Assembly (NCBI GenBank): GCA_905221605.1
Contig: CAJNDS010002268.1
Span: forward strand, 629,232-693,231
Length of the DNA stretch: 64,000 nucleotides
Direction of reading: 5' to 3'
DNA from: Symbiodinium natans
Taxonomy: Eukaryota; Sar; Dinophyceae; Suessiales; Symbiodiniaceae
A program made the translations under genes and the position numbers. The notes beneath the pieces were generated by a model. That model was given only the letters and a program-made list of their open reading frames with translations. It did no database searches and was not told where the DNA came from. Below, piece by piece: positions 55,372 to 64,000 of this stretch; position 1 is the stretch's first letter, and each line of letters begins with the position of its first letter.

Positions 55372-55707
55372 TACCATTCGCAGGTCTGGCTCTGTGCCTC
55401 CAGGGAGCGCCAGTCGCAAGCTCGCTTCCCTTCCTCATAAACGCCAGTTTCTGCCTTGCAGACCCCACCACTCCCGGGCGACTGGACCTGGCAGCATTTT
55501 CGGGTCTGACTGGAACAGCATGCTCCTCCGCAACATCGTCGAGTCTTTGATTTGCGCAATGGTAGCAGAGCAAGCTGACGCCATCCAAGCGGTACGGAGC
55601 CAATGCCCGAGCACAGAAGCTGCATACCGCGCCGCTACGGAAGGGAGTTGTGCTTTGATGCCGCAAAAAAGTAAACTGCCGCACAGTCTCTCTAACTCAG
55701 GGGGGGC

Positions 55708-55728
55708 CCTAAACCCTAAACCCTAAAC
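55708..55728. repeat. Short telomere-type (CCCTAAA)3
   Basis: Three exact CCCTAAA units. A fourth diverged one (CCCTAAACCCC) lies near 55824. Confidence 0.9.
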
Positions 55729-55739
55729 TCGGGGTTTAA

Positions 55740-56255
55740 GCACTCGCCTTCGCCCGACAGCCCGACAGATCCATCACCAAAAAGCAGTCGGGGGCTTGCG
55801 CTCAAAGCTAGAAGCAGCTACCCTAAACCCCAAAAACCCAGCGGAGCAGTTGTTTCATGGCTTTTCTTTCCTGGCCGAGTAAAACTCATGCAGGCCCATC
55901 AGTTTCGGTAATCAACAAGCTGTGTGGCGCAGAAGACTGCGCGCAGAAGTTGCGAGAGCATCAGACGGCATTACCAGCATTACTTCAAATTGTCTTCGTG
56001 TGAGTCTTGCACATCTCAAGGTGAACTGTGGCTAGCCGTCGGCGTCTAGCATAGGTATCCCGAAAACGGGGTTGCAGCCCGAAGGGTCAAGCCATTGCGA
56101 TGTGGCATCTCCTCGCGGACACGCAGGCTTTGAAGTAACTACATCCGGCTACGTGCGCAGTGTGCGAATTGTATACGTGCCCAGTACCACGGTCAGTAGT
56201 GCCGCCTTGGCGGCAATTTCATTATGCAAGGTTATCATAGAATATGAAAGTGTAT
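55740..56255. other. No gene recognised
   Basis: Short open frames only; probable 5' flank of the retroelement region. Confidence 0.4.
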
Positions 56256-56409
56256 TATCGTGTAGTATAGTATGGTATATTATAGTATATTATAGTATAT
56301 TGTAGTATATTACAGTATATTATAGTATACTATAGTATACTATAGTATACTATAGTATATTATAGTATATCATAGTATATTATAGTATATTATAGTATAC
56401 TATAGTATT
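56256..56409. repeat. 10 bp AT-rich array (TATAGTATAT)n
   Basis: From 56281 the decamer TATAGTATAT or TATAGTATAC recurs in exact register to 56409. Earlier units are diverged. Confidence 0.95.
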
Positions 56410-56441
56410 TTAAGGGGCTGCGCCCATGGGCGGGCAGCGCA
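56407..56441. repeat. Dispersed 35-mer, copy B
   Basis: Identical to 9203-9237. It directly follows the AT-rich decamer array, as copy A follows a short TATATA stretch. Confidence 0.8.
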
Positions 56442-56540
56442 CGCTGTGAGCAGGTCTAAGCACGCACGTTGCATGTGCAGAGCTGCCAGGACCAGTACTG
56501 TAGTCTTCTTTGCATGTGTAGGTTTGCAATTCGTTTCAAT

Positions 56541-56557
56541 GCCAATTTTGGCTCAAG
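56541..56557 (+). other. Spliced-leader relic (candidate)
   Basis: GCCAATTTTGGCTCAAG matches the 3' 16 bases of the conserved dinoflagellate trans-spliced leader (GCCATTTTGGCTCAAG) with one inserted A. It lies about 365 bases upstream of the retroelement ATG, on the coding strand. Such relics are known where trans-spliced mRNA has been copied back into the genome. Confidence 0.5.
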
Positions 56558-56843
56558 TACCGAGCTTGTGCCTTTGAGCACGGTAGAGTCGTACAGTAGC
56601 TCTTAGGTTGCTGTGCGGTCCGACCGGACGCACTCAGGCGTAGCTGCACAAGTGCTTGAACTCGCGAAGTCGTAAAACAGCGTGACCGGGCTGTGATTGC
56701 ATTGGCTTAGTGCAAGTCCAGTGCTGGTCGACTTCACAATTGGGGGCTGTTCTGGGAAAGTACAGCTCTTGTGCCTACGGCCCGAGTGGGCAAGCATTGC
56801 TTTGCTTGTCTGTCGCGGTCCGTGACCTGGACGCGTGGACTGT

Positions 56844-56920
56844 GTGCCACGCTTGCGGCCTGTTAACCAAGGCGCGGCGCTTCGCGTGCCACGCCTGCGG
56901 CCTGTTTACCAAGGCGCGGC
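56844..56920. repeat. 42 bp tandem duplication just upstream of the Gag ATG
   Basis: The 35 bases beginning GTGCCACGC(T/C)TGCGGCCTGT at 56844 and 56886 are nearly identical and end AAGGCGCGGC. The second copy ends two bases before the ATG. Confidence 0.8.
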
Positions 56921-56921
56921 A

Positions 56922-59900
56922 ATGTCCGCAGAGGTAGCAGGTCAGGCCGAGGGCGTCACCCTCCTCGAAGCTATCGAGGGTGGAGACGTCCCCTATCCCG
57001 AGCGGATGAGCTACGTCGCTTGGCTTAAGTGGCGTAGGGAGACTGGCAGCCGTCCGTTGTCCAAGCGGGATGGGGTTAGCACTACGCCAGAGCAAGAGGC
57101 GGCTCTCTGGCGAAAAGTCATGAAGTTCCTCCATGACGCCGAAGACGAGGACGAGGATGAGGAGGAAGAAGAAGAGGACTCCGAGCTAGTCCCTGAGGCC
57201 TCGGGCGCTGGAGGCGACAGTCCGCCGCGGGTGGACGTCAGCGCCGCGGCTAGGGAGCTGGCCATGGTCCCTACCGGTGCTGCCTATGTCCCTGCTACGG
57301 CACCAGGGTCCCGCCCGGCGGGACCGTCCGGTCCGCCGTCGACAGCAGGTTCGGTGCCAGGCACCGCAGAGGGCTTGCAGGCGGAGCTGCGCGCGATTTT
57401 CCGTCCAGACCAAGAACCGGTCGCGGACTACTTGACGCGCGTTTCGCGGATTGTCCTCGCGCTGAAAGCGCATGGAGTCACGGTGAGCTCCCGTGACCTT
57501 GACGCCTTAAGCACCAAAGCCACCCTCCTTGCGGATGAGTTCTCCAAAATAGGCGGGGACTGGCATCCGACAAAGATGGTCCGTCGGCTGCGGACCAGAT
57601 TCTCGGTCGCGGCTTTGCGCGGTGGCGAGGACCCCGAAGACGCAGAGGAGATTCAGCGCGAAATCCAATGCATCGGGGAGCTTATCCTCGCGTTAGGGGG
57701 AAAAGAAAGCTCGAGCCAAGAGAAGGTTTGGAGCTCCCCGTCCGATGTGCCAGTTGAAGCCGTGGGGCCGCGTTCCCCAGGGCTCCCACAGCCTGCGACT
57801 GCAAGTGGGTTGGGGGTAGGATTGGACCGTGGAGGTTTGCACACTGCAGAGGTTGCAGGTGGTCCTTCCGCGGCCCGTGTCCTGGGCGCGACGGACGGCG
57901 ATTCCCCTTTGCGCGCGAAGCTTGCGGCGCTGGAGATGGAGATAGAAGCCCTGAAGCGAGGTTCAGACGGCGGAGGTTCGCAGACCGGGTCCCAAAACCC
58001 GGCGGGCGATTTCGCCGCCGCACTCGCCGCCCAAACTGAAGCGCTGAAAGAAGCGTTGGCGCAGAGGGGCGGGCAAAGCTCCATAACGACGGTCAAAACT
58101 GACCTCACGTGGCCGACGCTGACCGACGACAAGTCGGACGCGCGAGACGTTGTCCTGTTCTACGAGGAGTTCGAGGACGTCTGCGCGCTGGCCAACAACT
58201 GTCGCGGTATGAGTGCGCGCGAGAAGCTGCTAGCGCTACGCGGGCGCTGCCGCGGCTCGCGCATGAAGACGTACACGAACGCGTACCGCGCAGCGTGGAA
58301 GTCGGGAGAGGTTCTCTCCGATCCACAGGCGGTGTACGACCGCATCAAGAACAAGCACTTGATGTTCGGGGAATCGCGGGAGGAAAGAGAAGTCCGCGTG
58401 GATGGTGAGCATGCCTCCCTCGCTAAGGGCAAGCTCACAGGCCACCAATTCGAGCCTTTGTTTGAGGCATCGATCGCGGACCTTGAGGCGGTGGGTCTTG
58501 GGAAGACCCCACGAGAGTTGTATCTCTCGTACCTCCGCAAGATGCCCCCGTATCTCCAAAAGGAGATACGTAACGACAAGCGGTTGTGGCCCGGCGATCC
58601 CAAGGATGGCGGGCTGCGAGGGCCGCAGACTTGGGAGGAGAGCCACAAGGTCGTCTTGGAGTACGAACAGAGGGAAGCAGCTCACCGGGCTGTTTCCCAC
58701 TCTGTGTACTCAGCGACCGGCTCTCCGAGCGCGGACCCGTCGGTCGCGCTAGCCGAGGCTCAGAAGGAGATTAAGAGCCTCAAGGCCGCCGCCAAGGCTG
58801 CTGCGAAAGGAGCAGCTGCCGCGGCCAAAGCTGGCGCGGACCAGACGTTTGCCGCTGCGTCGAAGGGAGCTGGCAAAGGAGCGGACAAGAAGATCTGCTT
58901 CCACTTTCGCGACCACGGGAATTGCCCGAAAGGGGACGCCTGCCCGTACAGCCACGACAAGGAGCTTCGCAGAAAAGCTCTCGCGGCCAAGAAGGGTGAC
59001 CAAACCTTTGCCACGGCGAAAGGTAAGGGCAAGGGGAAGGGAGGTGGCAAGGCAAAGGCCAACGCAAAGCCTAAGGCTGCGGCCAAAGGCGCGGCAAAGC
59101 CACCAGGCACTGTTTGCCCCTTTTTCTCCAAGAATGGGTCGTGCAAGAAGGGAGCCAGCTGCGACATGGTCCACAACCTGACGACCTCAGGAGGGACGCC
59201 GGCCTTGCCTGCCAACTGGGCCCCGCCCTCCGGTGCTTCCATGTCCAACCCCTTCGCCGCGTTCAGTGTCCAGATAGGCAGCTCAGGCGTCCAGGCAGGC
59301 GTCTCAGGAGCCGCAGGACGCGCCGCGGTGCAGCAGCACGCGCTTCCGTTGAGCAAGGGCGGGCGGGACAAGTTCGCCACCCTGGACGATCTGCCGAAGG
59401 ACTGGTGGAACCTGGCGGACAACGAGCCAGGAGGCTACCAGTACAGAACGGTAGTCCAGGTGCTCGACCGTAAGGTCGAGTGCATGCTCGACGGATGCGC
59501 CGGCGCAAACCACGTGACAGAGGAACTCGTGGTGGGCATGATGAACCGGGCTGCAGAGCTGGGGATCGGCACCGAAGATCCCGGCTTCCCGGTCGTGAGA
59601 CTCGAAAAGTGGGTCCACCCCGAATACGTGCATGGCATTGCTTCGGGAGCCCCCGTTCCTCTGAAGGGGGCAGCAGTCTTGCGCGTCACGCTGCTGGAAG
59701 GCAGGACGGCGGACGACTGTCGCCCCAACACTGAAATTTTCGTGCGATGCAAAATCGCAGCCAGGGGGACGTCCGATTGGCACGGACTGATCCTCGGCGG
59801 CAGAGCGTTGGACTGCGCCGGAAGGATGGGCCTGGGTTTCAGGCCGGGTCCCGACTTTCACGTCCTCGACACGCTGGGAATCAGGATGCCCAGATGTGAG

Positions 59901-60491
59901 GATCACAGCAAGACCCGGAAGGACAGGGCCTATGCCTTTGAAGCGCGGTTGTCAAGCCTGGACGACGCGTCATGCACCGAGCCTGGGGGCGGAAGTCGTG
60001 AGCTTCTCCGCTATGACGGGGAAGAGCCGCTCGAGCTCTCGCCAGGTGATGGGGTGCTGGTGCCAGTCGTGCGGGAGACAGGAGTCTCCGCAGAGGGATC
60101 CCTGTCCGAAGTTGTGCTTCCGGTTGAGTGTGGGGTTGAGGCTGTGCCAGGTCAGGAGAGGGTAAGGGGTTTGTTTTGCTTGCAGCCCAAGAGTGTGACC
60201 ACTCTCTCCAGCGGGGCGAGGTTGTTGCGGAAGTGCGTTCCGGCCTCGTCAGCACTGCGGCTTGTGGTTGTGGCGCGATTGAGACGGTGTTCGAGTCGGA
60301 GCCGTCTCCGCAGGCATGTGCGGATTGTGGGGTCGCCGTTGCTACGGTTGACCATGACCCGTGCTTTGCTTGCGGGTCCGCGTCCAGGGCCGCGGCAAGA
60401 AGCTTCCAAGGTTGTTCCTCGTGTGCGCGGTCCTTTGGGCGGCTGCGTACCGGCGCCAGGATCGGTGTGCTATCGGTCCTTGCTGCGGTGA
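56922..60491 (+). mobile_element. LTR retroelement ORF1: Gag, two CCCH fingers, protease-like
   Basis: The first ATG is at 56922 (MSAEVAGQAEGVTLLEAIEG); the frame is open upstream but without ATG. Order: an acidic run (EDEDEDEEEEEEDSE) near residue 77; a Gag-like helical region around 390-600 with LFYEEFEDVCALANNCRGM and LRKMPPYLQKEIRND; an Ala/Lys-rich linker. Then come CCCH finger 1 (C659-x8-C668-x5-C674-x3-H678), a Gly/Lys-rich linker, and CCCH finger 2 (C732-x8-C741-x5-C747-x3-H751). A retropepsin-like segment with VECMLDGCAGANHVTEELV (D857) follows. Gag packages the RNA and the protease would cleave the polyprotein. The usual D-S/T-G triad reads D-G-C here. The last 100 residues, after the overlap with ORF2 begins, look less protein-like, so the real product probably shifts frame before the stop at 60489. 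Confidence 0.8.
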
Positions 60492-63400
60492 CTGTTCTCG
60501 CTTCGGTGTGGGGCGGGAGCGGCCCGGTTGGGCGCCCTGTTGAGGAGCCTGGAGTGCTTACTTGCTTGGACCACCTTCCAAGCGTCGACAGCTGGTGGGA
60601 GGCGCCAGGTGGTTACGCGTCTGTGTGGGGTAGGCGCCCTGCGCAGAAGGACCTTGGGACCCTGGCGGTCGAGAAGGCGCCTTACGAAACGTGCTTGCTT
60701 CAGCGCGCAGGTGAGGCGTGGCGTCTTTGGGACACGAGGGATTTGCGTGTGGCGGGAAGCGTTGCGTGCAGCGATGAGGTTCCAGTCACCGAACGCCTCG
60801 CGGTCTTTAGGACGCGCAAGGGGCCACGCTGGGCTGGCTGGCGTGAGGGATCGGCCACGGCTGGAAGAGGCGCAAGTGACGCTGTGCGCCCGGCAGACGC
60901 GGTCGACACGGCGCGCTGTCCGAGCTATCATATCGTGGAGAGCTGGGATATCGACAAGATGATCGAAGAGCCTCCAACGGACTATTATTATGAGCAGCTC
61001 GCGGCAGATATGCGCGCCCGGCACCCTAAGGCGTGCCCGCACCTCCTCGACCACCTCGTTTCCTTAGAGGGTTTCCTTGACAAGTCAATCTTGTTTGGGT
61101 TCTCTTTTGGGATCAGCAAGGCCGAAGTTTGTGTCTCCAAAGGTAAGCTCCTAGGACACAACATTGGGCGGGACGGGAGTTCGCCTGACGAAGAGCGTTG
61201 TCAGGCGGTGATTGACTTTCCCCCGCTCTGGGAGAAGCTTCACATTCAGCAATTTTTGGTTTGCGCAAATTGGTTGCGCGGCTACCTGCCTGTTGAGTAT
61301 GGGCACGCAGCCAAGATTTTAGGGCAGTGGCAGAAGCCAGGCGCCGTCTTTCCTGAAGGCGGGCTGGGCTCAGCCGCCACCGAGGGTTGCAAAGCCTTTA
61401 AAGCGATTAAGCGCATGATGCAGAACCGCATCAATTTGGCTACCTTCGATGAGGCCTCTGCTGCGGATGGGTCGTGTCCCCTTGAGCAGATCGCGGATGC
61501 GTCGGGCATCGCGGTAGGGGGCAGCGTCGTGCAGATGACGCGTGACTTGAGCCAGCTCAAAGTGCTTATGACGCACTCGAAGAGCTTGACCCCCGCGCAG
61601 CAGAACTGGCCGCCCTTGATACAGGAGGCGTTTGCCCAGCTCGAGGTAAAGCGGGCGACACGCCGCATGTTTGGCTCTATTCGGACTCTGTGTTGGACAG
61701 ATCATGCCAACCTTACCCGAGCGCAAACGTCGGACATCGGAATGGATCCGAAACTCGTCCGGTGGGTTGCGGAAATCCTTATGGATGGGTCCGAAATAAG
61801 GAGCCTTAGCGGTCGCTCAGCGACGCTGGGTGACAGTTTTAGCCGCAATCCCAAAGATCGGGATGCGCTCCTTGCGGCGAGGACGAAAGATCTCGAGGGC
61901 CTTTCGGGCCAACTCCGAGGTTTCGACCTGGACCAGTACCTCGGAGAGGGTACTGAGGGTGACGGACCCGTGCCCTGGGCGGTCGGCAACGACGCCGTCC
62001 CAGAGCCTGCGGGCCGTGTCCAGGCCGCGGCTGTGCCGATGTGCGTCGTCGCAGCCCTTCCGGTGCGCGTCATGGTTGTCTTTGACTACGCGCGTTGGAA
62101 AGAGCAGGACGCAGAGCTGACTGAGATCAGGCGCGTCTTCCAAGCGAGCCTCCCTGGAGTTTCTGTGGCTGTCAGGGGTTGTTGGGGTCCGTTTGAGGAT
62201 ACCGACGGGCTTGCCTCGCATTTCGATTGCGGGGCCGGCAGGCTCGCAGGGACCAAGAAGATCAAGCGGATCAGGGTCGACTTGCTTACTTCGTGTGCCA
62301 AGGTTCTTAGGGAAGCTTCGGGGTTTCGTCCGCAGTTCCTCGTAGGACTTGGGCAAGGCGGGCTGGTCACAGCCGTCCTTAGGTGGCCTTTGGTTGTTGA
62401 GCTCACGCTCCAAGCAAGGAACCTGCAGCGCAAGGAAGCTAGGGCTGTAGGAGAGGCTTGGGCAGGCATCAAGGCTATCTGGGCGGTGCGGCCACGCCTT
62501 TGGCGCACGCAGCAAGGCCACTTGGAAGTGGCCGAGGCTTGTCCGGAACTCAAGAAGGATTTTCCGGAGCCTCCCCTGCGAGGTTTTGGGATCGTAGGGA
62601 AGCAGGCATTGGGGGCGGAAGTTCTGCGGTCCTTGAGGCTGGACGCGGTTCGTTCCATCGATGATGCCAGCATTAGAGGAATGCTGGACGAACCGTCACG
62701 ACCCCTCTGGGACCATGAGGGTCTGTGCATCTGCGGCAAGCGGACCTACCTGTTTTCTCGCTGCCCCGCCTGCATCGAGAAAGAGGCAGTCGATACCTCG
62801 GTGGAGATAGCCGAGCGGGAGGAGCCAGAACCTCCGCTTGAGGGCGACCTTGAGGCCCATGAGGTGGGCCTAGAGGTCAACTCCGTCCTAGCAACTTTGG
62901 ATAGGACAGGAGGATTAGTTAGGGTTAGGTCCTCAACCATCCGGCAATGGGCGGTAGGGTTCAGGACTACGCCCAAAGATGCTCCAGTTCCCACAGCATA
63001 TGGCATGCTGAGTGGGAAGATATGGAAGAAGAGCCATTCCATGAAGCTCAGCCTCGGCTCCCAGCACAAAGATCTTTCCAAGTGGGGCGATGTGAAGCCC
63101 TACTGGACCACATGGGTGGTTAGAGAAGATGGAGCTGTGGTGGCGGGGCACAACTGCTCGCCCCTGAATGTGATTCAGGGCGACATCGTCGTGCATTGGT
63201 CGTCAGAGGTGAACTGGCACGGCCACAGACATGTCGTGAATGAGCAGTGTGAAGTGCTCTGGAGGTCTAAGGGCAAGGAGGTTGCCTTAGACCCCGCCTT
63301 CAGCAAGCTGATAGCCCTTGTGGGTAGGGTTACTCAGGTCATTGGCTGGCGGGCAACCGGAGAAGCTTCGGATCCCCGCAGTTCTACCCGGCAGGCGTCA

Positions 63401-63820
63401 AGGGTCCTTGCTCAATTCTCTTCGTCCAATGAGGGCGTAGAAGGGCATTGGACCGCGGGCGCTATCAGTCGCGGAAAGAATGCCAATGAGTGCAAGCTGA
63501 AGGGTAGAGTTTTGGCGTTTTTGGGTGAGGAGCACAAGGGCCCTGCAGTGGTTCTAGAGCTCGTCAGCCATAGCCCCATCATGTGCATTTGGGACCATTC
63601 CTCAACCAAGGTCAAGGTCGAGTTTAAGGGCGGTGTTCCGTCTTTGAGCCTGATCGCGGAGGAGGACGAAAATCGTCGTGAGCGGCTTGCGGTCGAGGCA
63701 AGGGACGCGGCGAACATTTCGGAGTTCCGGGTCACGGGATCCCTTCGTACGGCGTGGTACGAGGGCCAGCGGCGCGATCCCTCATTGGCGGGCTCGATTC
63801 GCAAGCCAGAGCCGGCCGCC
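60140..63820 (+). mobile_element. LTR retroelement ORF2: Ty3-like Pol with large insert
   Basis: Open in the -1 frame relative to ORF1 from 60140 (stop TGA at 60137) and overlapping it by about 350 bases. A Cys-rich stretch comes first (ACGCGAIETVF, ACADCGVAV, CFACG; about 60260-60375). The RT connection follows near 61040-61330 (LLDHLVSLEGFLDKS, KGKLLGHNIGRDG, IQQFLVCANWLRGYLP), then an RNase H-like region (DASGIAVGGSVVQ at 61496, CWTDHANLTRAQ at 61690). After these comes an insert of about 600 residues with LVGLGQGGLVTAVLRWP (62338) and a zinc-ribbon-like C-x-C-x9-C-x2-C (62726-62773). AWYEGQRRDPSLAGSI (63754) resembles the start of integrase. The RT fingers and palm with the YxDD catalytic motif were not found, so this copy is probably not autonomous. 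Confidence 0.75.
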
Positions 63821-63821
63821 G

Positions 63822-64000
63822 ATGGTGATCTCCGGAGACGGGTTGCTCGAGCGCGAGGTGACCCTCAGGACGGGTCAAACCGTCGTTGTCCCAGTGGTTC
63901 CCAACGGGGCTGCGGGCGCGAATGGAGTGACCTGGCGCCGCGCTTGCTACAATTCAGTCCACTGTGGAGTCCTTGGGGCCCATAGGTCCGCTGAGGTTAC
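63822..64000 (+). mobile_element. Integrase N-terminal fragment in a shifted frame
   Basis: From about 63822 the frame used by ORF1 (frame 3) reads GDGLLEREVTLRTGQTVVVP and then CYNSVHCGVLGAHRSAEV, which fits the Ty3-type integrase HHCC zinc domain. The ORF2 frame across the same bases gives an implausible Arg/Gly/Pro sequence to a stop at 63983-63985. This copy therefore has a +1 shift between about 63785 and 63822. The rest of integrase and the 3' LTR lie beyond the window. Confidence 0.6.

Noticed and set aside
60162-60185. GTAAGG...TTGCAG as an intron in the Gag/Pol overlap
   Set aside because: Only 24 bases, much shorter than other introns here. Its length is a multiple of three, so removing it would not shift frame or join ORF1 to ORF2.

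Overview
The window reads as nuclear DNA of a dinoflagellate; I do not commit to a genus. The reasons are several. Many short + strand exons are joined by introns with GT, GC or GA donors and AG|G acceptors. Every supported gene lies on one strand. There is a spliced-leader-like relic (56541-56557) and TTTAGGG-type telomere-like tracts away from any end. PPR-like repeats carry the 'SACxxxxRW' signature. Minisatellites, microsatellites and G-runs are very abundant, and an LTR retroelement carries CCCH zinc fingers and a DGCAG protease-like motif.

Layout. 1-4978: low-complexity and telomere-like sequence without a recognised gene. 4979-7280: exons of a membrane protein (4979-5265) and the 3' part of an ankyrin-repeat gene (6203-7280). 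8626-9294: an unassigned ORF. 9203-11045: a dispersed 35-mer, a 36-37 bp tandem repeat and a large inverted tandem array. 12202-15244: a PPR-like gene. 16513-17362: a probable signal-peptide gene. 18596-20070: exons of an unknown gene with one in-frame stop. 20374-22990: an array of 116 bp units. 24130-27034: an array of 322 bp units. 28261-28350: a perfect decamer array. 28778-33547: short exons of a signal-peptide protein, an acidic protein and a Lys/Ser-rich protein. 33990-37166: the best-resolved gene, a ten-exon RING E3 ubiquitin ligase. 37840-41360: GC-hairpin plus purine-tract modules, with a small gene at 39830-40451. 41867-42317: the last two exons of another gene. 42740-43610: a long pyrimidine tract ending in C-runs and alternating CG. 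43824-47250: about 80 copies of a 42 bp unit. 49246-50830: a membrane/coiled-coil gene. 50873-53490: stacked duplications, G-tracts and short-period arrays. 53800-55690: exons of unknown genes and a 29 bp-arm palindrome. 56256-64000: AT decamer array, the second copy of the 35-mer, the SL relic, and then an LTR retroelement (Gag-protease ORF1, Pol ORF2) that runs off the right edge.

The host genes do not form an obvious pathway. The coherent functional unit is the retroelement: Gag with two CCCH fingers and a protease-like domain overlaps, in the -1 frame, a Pol ORF with RT-connection and RNase H-like regions, a large uncharacterised insert, and the start of integrase. Exon boundaries come from reading frame, splice-site pattern and family resemblance only. 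No alignment or transcript data were available, so genes other than the RING and retroelement ORFs should be treated as partial models.
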